DNA of 64,000 nucleotides. Source: Coprinellus micaceus. Taxonomy: Eukaryota; Basidiomycota; Agaricomycetes; Agaricales; Psathyrellaceae. Below are positions 44,537-55,810 of this stretch, one piece after another (the first letter of the stretch is position 1; each line of letters starts with the position of its first letter). The stretch covers positions 4,588,001-4,652,000 of the forward strand of contig OX596336.1 in assembly GCA_951394405.1 (NCBI GenBank). The letters run 5' to 3'. The notes below the pieces were generated by a model. It was given only the letters and a program-made list of their open reading frames with translations. It searched no databases and was not told the origin of the DNA. The position numbers and the translations under genes were made by a program.

Positions 44537-46710
44537 ATGCCAGTCCTCTGGTTCACCAGAAGGGCTCGCCGACTTGGTGAAAATGCTCAAAAGCAGAGGG
44601 TGCGTAAAATTGATAAGGTACGCGACTTATTCCCCTCGTATTGGCTTATGTTTTTAATTATTTTACCCCCTAATGGCTTGTCACAGCTCATTGAGGAAGC
44701 AGGCGATGGAGTACCGGCGAGCCTTGCGAGCCTTGCAAATTATCTCAGCGTGGGGTACGATCAGTTCGACCCCATGGACAAAATCTTGGATGCGCTCAGC
44801 CCTTCCCGCATACCGGAAGCTCCAGTGGACCCGGAGGATTCAGAGACCCAAATCAACATGCAAGACGCAATTGAGGCTATCCTCAACATCATCACCATCT
44901 TCAGAACTTTGAACGAAACCCCCGAACGCAACCTGAAAGTCGAGGAGTACTCTGCTCGGTGCTATCGAAGTCTCGTGGATTGCTGGGGTGACCTGACACA
45001 GTGGATATTCCATCTGGTTATCCACGCTTCAATCTTGAATGACCCTCGGATTGTCCTTACCCACTGTGGCCTGGCGCTGCAGGTCATCATCGACGACGCC
45101 CAAGGCAACACCTACAAGGAGGACCTAGTTTCCCAAAACCGCACTCTCGACCTTGTGTACCTGCTCCTGTGCCAGATGGATCAATGGGACGGGCGGAGTC
45201 GCTACATCTCGGAACTAAACCCCTCCCTCAACTGCCCCATTGTCGAGCTCTTGCGGTCGTCCTTTCGCTCCAGAACGGGCCTCGCCGCCATGAAAACACG
45301 ACTGCAATCTGTCAGCCACGGGACTAGGAACAAGATCGTTGCTTCGGTCTTGGGATGGTGTCGGGAAGTTTCTGAACGTGCAAAAGACCCTTTTTTGTCC
45401 CGGGCTGCCTACGCCATTAGATGCCTGGTAAGCAGCACGATGTGTCTAGTCACGTCCCGCGCACTGTGGGCTTCTTTCCAACACCGCGACTTCCTACACA
45501 TCCAAGGCAGCGCCATATCCCTCCTGTGCGACAAAGCTCGAGAGAGCCGTAGCGATCCTGGTGCTTCTTTCTGGGAAGCGATTTCTGGGAGCATATTCAC
45601 CCTCGTTGCGTCAACGACCCACATCCTTGCGGCGAATCCCAGTGCTCGGGTTCGTACCTTGGTAGAGGCTGGTATTCTTGGGAGCGCTTTGCAATGCTTG
45701 CAGGACCCCACTGTTAGACCGTCGTCCGCAGGGGGCGTTTACGAAGCGCTCGGATCTCTCCTTCCCTACATGTCCCTTTCTAAAGTCCACGACGCTGTCG
45801 CCCGTCGGGGAGACATGGAACTATGGGAGAGCGCAAAGGGAAGCATGCCCAACAGAGCCCAGGGACTGTGGGCAAACTATCTCTTCATTTTCAACGCTAA
45901 CCGTTATGTGTACGTGGTCAGAAACGATAGTCACGTCAATATGTGCGGCAATGGGAAGGTGAGCGAGTACACTCGCATCCGCGATGGCTTTCTTACTGTA
46001 TTTCGCGTGGAACAGCACCACTTAGCTGTAGATCCTTCACCACTATCCGATAATACCGATGCATTGAAAGTTTGCGCGTGTCACAGCGTAGCATACTGCT
46101 CGGATGCATGCCAAAAACAAGATTGGATCGCCTTTCACTCGAGAGAGTGTGCTGCCTTGACCTGGCAATTCAACGGTGAGCATTGTACGCATGTCCTTCT
46201 GATACGTCCCCTTAGATCGCCCAAGTAGACCGTAAACGATACAATGCATGGCCATCGTTCAGAACGAAAAGGGATCACGTTAAGTATCTTGAAGCCCTCG
46301 CCAACAACCAGTTCCCCCCTCCCGAAGAACTCAAAAAGCCCGATCCTTCATTTACGAATGCAACCCTATCGGCTCAGCCCTTCAAAGTTAATACCTTTGC
46401 ATGCGATAGGTACTCCTCAATAGTCACATTCGACTTCGTGACGGAGGGACATCTATCGACGTGCCTCCAATTTCCACTGAGGCTTCACCTTCACGACAGG
46501 TGGGGGGACCCAAGCTTCCGATGCTTTCAACCTCGAATTCAGCAGTACGTCACGGGTATGGAAGCGAAACCCGATGTCATTCTCGCGGAGGGTATCACCC
46601 AGTACGACGCAAAGCAGTGGCTGTCGACCGTCATGGTGCTCAGATACACCGCTCATGCAGCTGAGCATCACAGGTACACAGTCGTCAACGCTGTGTCCCG
46701 AGTCTTGTAA
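44537..46710 (+). CDS. M4: MYND-finger protein
   Basis: Four exons (44537-44617, 44687-45958, 46016-46175, 46226-46710) encode 665 residues. The helical domain contains CWGDLTQWIFHLV and LLCQMDQWDGRSRY. The finger reads VCACHSVAYCSDACQKQDW..FHSREC: the second zinc pair is C-x-C, one residue shorter than the C-x2-C of every sister, and the second Cys of the first pair is missing. Zinc binding may be impaired. The exon 4 acceptor is CCAAG. The gene may end at the TAA at 46710, as its sisters do, or splice on from a GTAAGT donor there to add about 17 residues. It lies between AAA2 and AAA3. Confidence 0.8.
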
Positions 46711-49700
46711 GTTCACTTTTATAAGTCTTGGACTTGCTGTGTTGACTATTTTATATTTTCTCAGTGACGCCAAACCGTCGTCCGTGGAGACAAGTAGTTT
46801 AGGCTTTGAGGCTTAGACGAGTCGACAATGCGATGAGACCGTGGTTGTCCTTCGATGCCTTGCTTAGCCAGTCATCTTGAGGCGGGTCCGGTCCGAGACC
46901 ATGTGTCTGTTCGCTGTGGCATTTGCGCAGCTGGGCGGTCACTCCGAATTCTGGGATTTGATATATTAACTTGCCCTGCGGAAGCGAGTGGGGATAGTAA
47001 ACGTCGGTAAAAGAAGAAGCATAGTGTGCAACAATTCTCGGGTAGCATGTCTAGTACGGTGTGGTTGGGTTCAAACGCGAGAGGGGGAGTCGGAAGTCCA
47101 TATCAGCACCAAGACCACCGCCACCTAGGCCACCCAAACCAAGACTACCTCCCCCAAGACCACCCCCACCCCCACCACTAGCATTGAGAGCACCAGCACC
47201 GACACCGCCAGTACCACCTGCGCCATACCCTCCTGCACCGTACCCACCAGCACCAAACCGTCCACCAAGTCCACCAGCGCCGGCACCGCCTAAACCACCA
47301 CCACCACCAATTCCGCCAGCGCCATGCCCATCGGAACTGTACCCACCAGCGCCCGGGCCATACCCACCAGCACCGTATCGAGCGCCATACCCACCACTGC
47401 CATACCTGCCAGTACCCATTCCTCCTCCGCCATACCCGCCGTCGCCGCCTGTAGTCGGCTTCCTCTCCGACACAGGAGAACTCGAATGGCCCCTGTGCCA
47501 CTTGTAGAGCTCGTCAAGGCTACCTCCAGCGTTGGATTTGACGATCTCGATACGAGCCTGGTCGAAGTTGGCCGATGTGATCTTGCGAGTGGGAAGCTCT
47601 GTGTCCTTCGCGGTCTCTCCCTCCTTCGTGGTCTCTTCATCCTCGACACCTTGGGGCGATTTCTCTCCGTCCTTTTCCTTATCACTGGTGTCGCTAGTCG
47701 GTGTCTTGGGAGGAGTGGGCGGACTTGGAGAGTCACTCCACCTCGAGCCAATAGCTTCTTTCACAGAGGCAAGGGCTGCAGCGACGCACAGGTCTGTCAA
47801 GAGTGAGCGGGATCCGCGTCAGTCTACGGTCGCTAGAATATTGAGTGCTTCTGGGCTCACTCTTTAGGTCGGATCCAGAGAAGCCTTCTGTCTCCCTGGC
47901 AAGCCTCTCTACGCTCACTTCTTCCTCGATTTCCTCATTCTTCAGGTACGACCCCAGGATTTCTAGAGGTTATGATAAGCACCAGTTCGTACGGCTTAAA
48001 GCTAGTAATTTGATTGACGTACCCTTGCGCATTTGGGCGTTCGGCATATCTACGAGAATTCTGCGGGGCATGCGTCGGAGAATGGCGAGGTCGAGATCGA
48101 ATGGCTAAGGACGGTGTTAACGAACGGTGGGGCTCGGAAAGGGATATGGTGTTGCCTCACCCTATTCGTAGCTCCGACGACAACGATGTTGCTATCACGG
48201 TTCTTCTTGGCAGATCCCAGTCCATCCATTCCCTAGTACAATGTGTTCCGGTCAGAACCACTGAAGAAGCGGAACACGAAGAATCACTCACCTGCATAAA
48301 CTCGGTGAGCTAGGGGAGGTGGACAACTTCGTAAGTGGTGTGTCAAACGGAGAGCAAAGCGGAGTACTACTGACAATGTTGCGCTCCCAACTCTTTGTAG
48401 AGCCGTTCCTACTGCTGAACAGTGCGTCAATCTCGTCAACAAATACAATGCATGGAGCAAGTTTGTATGCCAGTTCCTAACATCGTTTTCAGTCAACTGT
48501 ATCAGCTCCGAACAGGGTTTCCCACTTACGAACACTGCAGCGACCTTCTTCTCAGACTCGCCCAAATACATGTCATTGATATCGCTAGGCTTGATATGGA
48601 TCATCCTAGCCTTGCTCGTCTTTGCAAGCGCGCGGCAGAGCATGGTTTTCCCGGTTCCTGGGGGTCCATACAGGAGGATACCCCCAATCGCTTCTGTCGC
48701 TAAGACACCCGACTTGAAGTAGGATGGGTACAGTAGCGGAAGAGAGACAATTGTCTGGAGAGATTCGATAATGGCTGGGTCGACGAAGACGCTTGAAAAC
48801 GTCGTCTCAATACTCCCTGGGTGGAGAGGTATCAGCAAGTGTGAGGCTGGACAAACCATGGAAGGGTCCTCACCGGTATCCACGATACAGCCTTTGAGTT
48901 CTCTCGCATAATATGAAACACCCTTAATCAGGTTCTCGATGTCTTCCTTCGAAGGCTTGGACTCCTCGTCAGTCTCTTCGTCGCCTTCGCCCTTCGAAGG
49001 CTTGGGCTCGGTCTCTTCGTCGCCTTCACCCTCCGACTGCGTTGAATCTGAAACAACACCCTTGGCCCAATCTTCCCTCTCCTTGTTGCGTTTCTCGTAC
49101 GCTTTACATGATTCCTCAAGGCATACCCGGAAATTCCTAGGGGGTTCACCAGCCGGGGGCTCGGTGGCCATCACACCCAATGCCGGGTACACGATGCTCT
49201 TTGCAGCTTGGACCGGGAGTAACCCTTGGGAAGGTCTAGTAAGGCTAACCAATGAGTCAAAATATGCTTGTTGGGGAGGAGTCGACGTACATGTCATCCC
49301 AAGCAGAAACATCTTCGATATCCTGGCCTGTGTCAGAGCGGTGTCCAGCATGTTCCAAACAGGCGGAAAGAAGCGTCTTGTTCATCAATTTGATTTGTTC
49401 AGCCTTGGCTTCCTTCTGCCACCCCTCCTCTTCGGCCTTCGCCTTCACATTCACAGCAAACACCAATGTCTTGAGCGCCCCCACGGCGAGCTCGTCGACC
49501 CTCTTTCCTACGTCCGCATTGAACGGAACGGGGTACAGGTTAACTTTGCCCGGCGTCCAGTCATCCTCGTACTCAGAATAGCCTGGGTTACAGCTTGTGC
49601 AGCAGAAGTGGCGCCACGACTTCCCAGGAATGGATGAGCGTGCATGGCTGAAAAGTGCACTGAGGAAAAGAGAGTCCTTCTCAACGTCAGATGGATTGGC

Positions 49701-50214
49701 GTTGATGGCGAGGGAGCTGGTATCACTCGTGCCGAATAAAAGGACATTCGATCTTTTTGAAGTGGGTGCTGGGTAAGGCACCGGGGGGTATGTGTCTGGT
49801 TTGGAAATGGTATAGAGAGAGTGGAGAAGGTGGGTCATCAGAGGCTTGGCTATCCTCGAGATAACCTGGAAGTTTCGCATGTAAACGATCCTTCGATTAG
49901 GCTCAACGTTGCGGCCAGGGAGGGACGTGGCCAGAAGGGTGTCGAAGAACCTAAGAACGTCTTCGTTGAGGGGGACCACCGCTGGAGTATTGTCTTCGTC
50001 CTCCTCCTCGGGATCTTCCCCCTTGTGAACATTCTGAACAACTGTATACAGCTTGTCAATGACTTCTGCACCTGCGGGTTAAGAACGGTTAGATCAGGAA
50101 CGCCGAGAGAGTTGAGCGTGGCTGACCTCTTCCTAGGACACCGAAGCGACCACGAGAAAGCTCCAGCGCATCAAGGACGAGGACGTCGGCACCCTGTTCG
50201 CGAGCTACCTGCTT

Positions 50215-50437
50215 TGTTAAAGTATTGGAGTGACCAGGAATCGAACCTGGGACCATCCGTTGACTAGACTGGACGCTCTACCACTGAGCTACCACCCTAT
50301 GGATAGACAGTGTGCAGATGTTGATACTATGGGGCCTTAAACATTCCCCATACACAGGCTCGTCACCGTGTGGGATACAGTCACATATAGCACTGCACCA
50401 ATATCAAGTCTAGGCTGTCGATTGACCACTTCCAACA
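50215..50437 (-). repeat. TRIM LTR, array copy 1 (3' end of the element)
   Basis: 223 bp with TGTT...AACA ends. It is identical by eye to the solo LTR at 13679-13901 in reverse complement. Confidence 0.9.
50226..50298 (-). tRNA. tRNA-Thr(AGT)-like sequence within the LTR
   Basis: Same 73-nt sequence as at 13818-13890, with intact A and B boxes, a bulged anticodon stem and a mismatched first acceptor pair. Confidence 0.55.
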
Positions 50438-50523
50438 CACTCCCCCAATCGACAGGCTGTTGCCATGCCAAATGGGGATGAACTTTATTGATCCAGAGGT
50501 CACGCGCATCGGGGCTCATAACT

Positions 50524-50746
50524 TGTTAAAGTATTGGAGTGACCAGGAATCGAACCTGGGACCATCCGTTGACTAGACTGGACGCTCTACCACTGAGCTA
50601 CCACCCTATGGATAGACAGTGTGCAGATGTTGATACTATGGGGCCTTAAACATTCCCCATACACAGGCTCGTCACCGTGTGGGATACAGTCACATATAGC
50701 ACTGCACCAATATCAAGTCTAGGCTGTCGATTGACCACTTCCAACA
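50524..50746 (-). repeat. TRIM LTR, array copy 2 (middle)
   Basis: 223 bp, shared by the two overlapping TRIM units. Identical to its neighbours. Confidence 0.9.
50535..50607 (-). tRNA. tRNA-Thr(AGT)-like sequence within the LTR
   Basis: Same sequence as the other LTR-embedded copies; placed at LTR positions 140-212. Confidence 0.55.
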
Positions 50747-50832
50747 CACTCCCCCAATCGACAGGCTGTTGCCATGCCAAATGGGGATGAACTTTATTGA
50801 TCCAGAGGTCACGCGCATCGGGGCTCATAACT
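50747..50832 (-). other. TRIM internal region with primer site and purine tract
   Basis: 86 bp. The primer site is 50821-50832 (AGTTATGAGCCC on the minus strand), directly next to the LTR. The purine tract is 50747-50755. An AATAAA-like signal lies between them. A second identical internal region is at 50438-50523. A short frame starts at the ATG inside the primer site and runs 60 codons into the next LTR; I see no evidence that it is translated. Confidence 0.75.
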
Positions 50833-51055
50833 TGTTAAAGTATTGGAGTGACCAGGAATCGAACCTGGGACCATCCGTTGACTAGACTGGACGCTCTACC
50901 ACTGAGCTACCACCCTATGGATAGACAGTGTGCAGATGTTGATACTATGGGGCCTTAAACATTCCCCATACACAGGCTCGTCACCGTGTGGGATACAGTC
51001 ACATATAGCACTGCACCAATATCAAGTCTAGGCTGTCGATTGACCACTTCCAACA
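50833..51055 (-). repeat. TRIM LTR, array copy 3 (5' end of the element)
   Basis: 223 bp, abutting the TGCTT duplication in exon 1 of AAA3. Confidence 0.9.
50844..50916 (-). tRNA. tRNA-Thr(AGT)-like sequence within the LTR
   Basis: Same sequence as the other LTR-embedded copies. From this 5' copy, a Pol III transcript would run into the internal region. Confidence 0.55.
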
Positions 51056-51408
51056 TGCTTAACAGCAGTGTCGATGATCTGAGCGCCCTGAGATTGAGTG
51101 CAAGCGACAATGACAGCTTTGTTGTCGAGGGAGGCGTCAAGGAAAGGCACATCGGATTGAGGAGGTTTCTCTATGTTGCTGAAGGCGAAGGAGAGTAGAG
51201 AGCTTATTTGCGTAGTAACTCCAGTGGAGACCCGGATATCAAGGCCAGGGTCAAAGTCAGCGCTCGAGCGGGTGTCCGGAGTGGGTGTGTGGACACTGGT
51301 TGCATCGTCGAAGGTCCAAATGTACTGCTGGGCGAAGGCTGCAGGAATGGCTATCATGTCTGTGATCAGGATGCAGGATGCAGAGAAGGGTCTACGATGA
51401 CGAGCCGA

Positions 51409-51460
51409 CTTATGTATCCTTCCAGACTGGATACCCCACTGGTGTGGATGGGCGCTTAAA
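51409..51460 (-). promoter_or_regulatory. AAA3 promoter: shared block plus TATA-like site
   Basis: The minus strand carries the same block as AAA2, starting TTAAGCGCCC (51460 down to 51440), then ATACATAAG at 51417-51409, and the ATG at 51357. Spacing is shorter than in AAA2. Confidence 0.55.
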
Positions 51461-52522
51461 TTTGGTGATCCCCATCGATTAGACCATAAGACAATGAGGC
51501 AGAGAGCTCAACACCTCGAAGTTCCTTGGCGATGGTTCGAGAACAAATGGCCCTTATCTTCGCGTTCGTAAGTGGGTGAACCTTCAACAACTGCCGAAAT
51601 GGGGTGCAAATACATCGCAGAATGGGCGCCTACAACCCACGAGTAAGGCTCAGACAATCGCCGAGCGATGTTGGTATTCGCCGCCATATAGAGAGACCAA
51701 TCGAAGTAAATGTGTGCGGGCGTTGCAGACTGGTGAGATGCTCGGCATAAAGGTTATAATTAGGAAGCAGGAGCCGCGAGCGCGTGAGCTGTGCGCCCAC
51801 TGGTCGTCAATCGGACTCGGAGTTTTAACTCTCTTGTGCTGTGGACTCTTCCTCCTCGCAGGTCGGAAATGAGACGTGCTTCCCGGCCTAGAGCGTACAC
51901 GACGGCGTGAGCACCACCAAAGCAGGCAAATGGGCGGGCGCCTATCATACGTGTACACAGCCATCTTCGCCTTTAAGTTCAGTAGATGTCAAGTGGAGCC
52001 TCTGTGGAGCCTGGCTGGAGCCTGGAGGTGTACTACCACACCAGTACCCTCAGAAGCAAGGGAACCAGTCAATAGACACAGCAACCAGCATCCCAAAGAG
52101 CGCTAACATCCAAGTTTAACTAAAGCCTAGGATCAGTGCCGCTTGGACTATTCACCGATGGGACAGGAATCGCAACTTGGGGTCTCAGTGTCCCAATGAA
52201 ATTAATATAATCCCCGCTACCTTTAGGTAAGGGAATTGCACCTCCCTCTCCAAATTTCGCTATTTGGCTCCACAAAAATTGATATCAAAAGTGGCGCTTT
52301 TCGGTCCGCTGCTTTGTCACACCCGGTGACCAGTCTGGGCCCTGTCCAGTCTTGTGGCCTCTCTTACCATCTCTCCGTGGTAACCGTCGTCGACCTCGCT
52401 TTGAGATGTCTTCAACGCTGCTCCAGATGTCTTTTCTTTTGCTCCAATGTTCGTTCTTCGCTCCAATCAAGTCTATTTAGTCACCTCTGTCCGTCTCACC
52501 CCCTCACCTCTTTCTGCCCGTC
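51461..52522. other. Intergenic region before the Helitron
   Basis: No gene recognised. The Helitron 5' end should lie in the right part of this stretch, but I could not fix its TC terminus. A small palindromic patch (TACCTTTAGGTA) occurs near 52220. Confidence 0.35.
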
Positions 52523-55500
52523 ATGCCTGCTTTATCTCTGAACGAGCGCCCAGGATCTTTCGCCTGCACTTGTGCTCCTTTCACTATCGTCTCTCGCCAG
52601 TTCCTGCCGTCCTGCCCCGCTACTGTCCAGATTACTTTGGCTCGCTCCGCGTCTGCTGTTACTATCGGCGTTGTACCTCAATACTTGGACTCTCTAGGAC
52701 CTTGGGATGCTATCTTTAGCAGTGAAGTAGCTGTTGCTTTGGGCGATGACGGTGCAGGGCTTCCCATTTGTGAGGACTATGGTTCGTTCTCGTCCCTTGT
52801 TCTTGGGCAGTACTGATGCTGTTTAGACGAGCCCGTCATGGCCCCTCCCCTCATGACTTTCTCATCCGATGGCGTCGTCGCGTCCAACATGCGGCGAGCA
52901 CCTCCCCGGCGCATCTCGTCGGACTGGACCTCGGCGTCCGTTAGTTGTCCCACAGACGATCCCACAGCTTCCTTTGCCCATCAGTCGACGTCCGCACAAC
53001 CTATGGGTCCCGACCGTTCGTACGGTGAATTGAACTGCCGGAATCAGTTGACTTCGTGGTCGCGCTCTGGTGTTATTAGTAACCTTTTTTCATCTGACAT
53101 TCATTCTCTTCGTTTCCTTTTGGACTACCACGGCCTGGTTCACCTTGGTGTGGCTCATACAGCGGACGCTTGTCGCGTCATTTTAACTCGTCATTTGTTC
53201 TCTGGCGGGTGCGTCGCTTCACGCTCCTGCAATGCCATGCCTCGCGGGTGTTCTCTATTGTCTCAAGGCTTTCCGTCGTCTAGTGCTATGGCGGAGTATT
53301 TGTTTGGTTGGGTGTCGCGGGCCCCTGCTTCCCTTTTCTGTGATCGTCGTTTGGTCTCTGTTGCAGCCGATCTCGAATTGGATATGGTCGCTCATCCTCA
53401 CAATTTCAGACGTCGTTTGCAGAATGTCTTCGCTCGGGAAGCCTCTAGCTTTGTCTCATCTGGTTCTTTGGGCAGCGGTTCTGTTGTTGCCGCTATATTT
53501 CGCAATTTTACTACCCACCAATTGTCATTTCTGCTGAACGTTGCGCGAGTTCATGGTATTGAGGTGCCTGTCGTTACGGCGACGCCTACCCAGGTTCGGA
53601 CTCTTCTGTTTGAACATATCGCCAGTGGTGGTTGCTTGTCAGATGATGGCCATGATCTCGCTCAAGGGTGTCACGATTTCGTCAGTTTTTGCAGCGCTCA
53701 GCCTGTTAAACGCAATTTATCTCGCGTTGACACGGAGGAGCACGCTGGTGACGAAGCGTTCCAGCGAACGATATATGTCATTCGCGTTTTGACCTATCTC
53801 CGCGAGAAATTGTCTCGCGCGGGTCTTGTCGAACTCCTGGGTGTACTGCAGGTGCCTTTCTCTGCCGACGCCAAGATTTCTCAGCTTCATTCCGTTTTGC
53901 AGTCTCATATCCAGTCTCTGCGACTGTCGTTGCTCAACTGGGACCCGTCGGGCTCCCCTTCACCTTCTGCTGAATTGGTATCAAATCTCCGAGCTACCTG
54001 GCCCGAGGTATCTTCCAGTTCTGTAAAGGACGAGTGCATCCGTCGGTTCCGCCACCTTACGTCTTCGGCAGAGAATCAGCAACTCGTTTGTGCTTCGTGT
54101 AGCGGAGCCTACAAACAGCGCGATACCAGTGTCGTCAAGGTCTCCGATGTTTCTTTGGATGTTTTCAAGCGTCCTGATCTGCGCTGCCACGTACAAACCG
54201 AGTGCATCGTCGATACAGAATACGGCTTTGGCCACGACGTCGATTTCTCGGATTATCGTGGGCTCGCTTCCCGACCCGACCTTCTTCTGGATAGGCTTGG
54301 TGTCTTTTCAGATCACGCCAGTCGCCTCGTTCTTCGGTTGTGCAAGCATTGTCGACCATTCGTCAACCGTAAACGGACCCCGCCGCTAGCTCTTAGTAAT
54401 CATACTTTCATTGGATCAGTCCCGCAGGAATTGCGGGAACTGACTGTCGTCGAAGAGGCTATGATCGCGCGGTGCAGGTCGAAGTGTTGGATTATCCAGT
54501 TGAAATCCAAAGAGAGGAAGAGCTCGCCGACTATCCAGAAGGGGATTCACGGCAACATCATTATCTATCCTCAGAAACCTTCCGCCGTGGCTAGTCAACT
54601 ACCCCCCTCTCTTGATGAAATTTCAAAGCCTATTGTCGTCATTTTTGTTGGTGCTTCACCTCCCAGTGATGAGTGGTTGAAGGAGAAAGCTGATCCACTT
54701 TATGTTCGACCGTTCAAAGTGCGTCGTGCGTTAGAATGGCTGAAGTCTCATAACCCTTTTTATTCCGACATTACCATTCGGTACGACATCTTGGCATCCA
54801 TGCCTGAAGGCCCCTTGCCCGTCAAAATACACCATCAAGTGCCCTCAGATGGTGGCGAAGCTTCGACTGCTCGTTATGATAATCCGGCGCATGTCCAATC
54901 ATCGACCGGTGAAGATGAGGAGCCCGACATTACCTTCGATCGCCTATTTATGAACAATGTGTCAGCTCAGAGTAGTTCCGCAAAGCTCAAGATCGCTGCA
55001 TCCAAGCATGTTAAAGACCGTGAAGGTACGTTCCTGCAGATCCCGCATGGGTCCCAACCAGAGAACGAGTTCTATAATCCCGATTTATTCCCGATGATCT
55101 ACCCCACACTCTTCCCTTACGGTTTAGGGGGTTTTGAAAACACTAAGAAGACCACTCCCCTATCGCTTGAGCGGCACATTAAGCACCTCTTTAACCTCTC
55201 GGACGCACGGTTCCAATCTCACCACTCCTTTCTTTTCACGACCTTTAATATCTTGCAGCGTCGTGAGGTTCTGCGTAAGACCAGTTTCAAGGTCAATAAA
55301 CGCGGATTTTCACGATTTGCAGAGGAGTTCGCAGACATATCTCCGATGACCGTACACATGGTAAGTGAAAGAATGTCTAATGGCCGCGCGTTCCATCCTG
55401 CCAATGCAGAAGAGCGCCGAGTAGTCGATCTGATGCGCGAAATCAATATCCTAACTTCCCATGTCCCGGGGTCTGCCTCTTCGAAAAAACTCCGTAGGAA

Positions 55501-55810
55501 AGAGATCCGGTCCCTCATGGTTGAACTCGGCCTACCTTCGTTTTTCATTACGGTTAACCCTGCGGATATGTATAACCCACTGGTCAAAGTCCTCGCTGGG
55601 GAGCAAATAGACACAGACGCATTGGGAGCCGGTGATGTTCCCGATTACTATCACCAGTCCTCCTTTATTGCTCATAACCCGGGTGTCGGCGCCCGATTCT
55701 TCGATACATATATGAAGGCCTTTATCGATGCCTTGCTCGGATATGATCTTTCTAGCCATACAGGAAGGGATGCGATCCTAGGGTGTGTTATGGGGTATTA
55801 TGGTCTTGTT
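52500..55810 (+). mobile_element. Helitron 5' fragment
   Basis: The right edge is inferred from the abrupt loss of Helitron protein similarity near 55805-55815, where an opposite-strand gene begins to read. Neither a TC 5' end nor a CTRR hairpin 3' end was found. Confidence 0.55.
52523..55810 (+). pseudogene. Helitron Rep-helicase protein, truncated 3'
   Basis: The likely start is MPALSLNERPG (ATG 52523), spliced over a short intron (GTTCGT...TTTAG) into a frame of about 1000 codons from 52827. A Cys-containing stretch (LVCASCSGAYKQRD) and a DUF6570-like region (KCWIIQLKSKER, KGIHGNIIIYPQKP) come first. The Helitron-like N domain follows: FPMIYPTLFPYGLGGF, FNILQRR, FFITVNPADMYNPL, FFDTYMKAFIDALLGYD, GCVMGYYG. 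The sequence then stops resembling Helitron proteins exactly where the HUH (His-x-His) nuclease motif should begin. The nuclease core and helicase are absent, so it cannot transpose itself. Its codon use is T-richer than that of neighbouring genes, fitting foreign or mobile origin. Confidence 0.8.

Larger units (their letters stand above)
50215..51055 (-). mobile_element. TRIM retrotransposon array (LTR-int-LTR-int-LTR)
   Basis: Three identical 223-bp LTRs alternate with two identical 86-bp internal regions (period 309 bp). The whole is flanked by the 5-bp duplication TGCTT (50210-50214 and 51056-51060), so it behaves as one insertion. On the minus strand each internal region begins at once with AGTTATGAGCCC, an 11-base match to the antisense of the initiator-Met anticodon loop, and ends in GGGGGAGTG, a polypurine tract. 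There is no gag or pol, so it must be mobilised by another, probably Ty1/copia-like, element. The three-LTR form fits recombination between LTRs. Each LTR carries a tRNA-like sequence. Confidence 0.9.
47051..51357 (-). pseudogene. AAA3: AAA-ATPase paralog disrupted by a retrotransposon array
   Basis: This gene mirrors AAA2 in inverted orientation. Exon 1 starts at ATG 51357 (FAQQYIWTF), runs to 51056, is cut by the TRIM array, and resumes at 50209 to end at 50127. Without the insert, exon 1 is 385 nt, phase 1, as in AAA2. The rest is intact: RRIVYMRNFQVI, VLLFGTSD, Walker A GPPGTGKT (about 48660), INDMYLGESEK, Walker B CIVFVDEIDALF, Arg-finger LRRMPRR, and GFSGSDLK. A Gly-rich tail of about 125 residues ends DADMDF-like, as in AAA2. 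The insert adds an in-frame stop about ten codons after entry, so the original product is lost unless transcription starts downstream. Before insertion this was a complete member of the family. Confidence 0.8.

Noticed and set aside
50337..50828. Repeated 60-codon minus frames starting in the TRIM internal region
   Set aside because: The ATG lies in the primer site and the frame runs into the LTR; no gag or pol motif is present. It repeats only because the element repeats.
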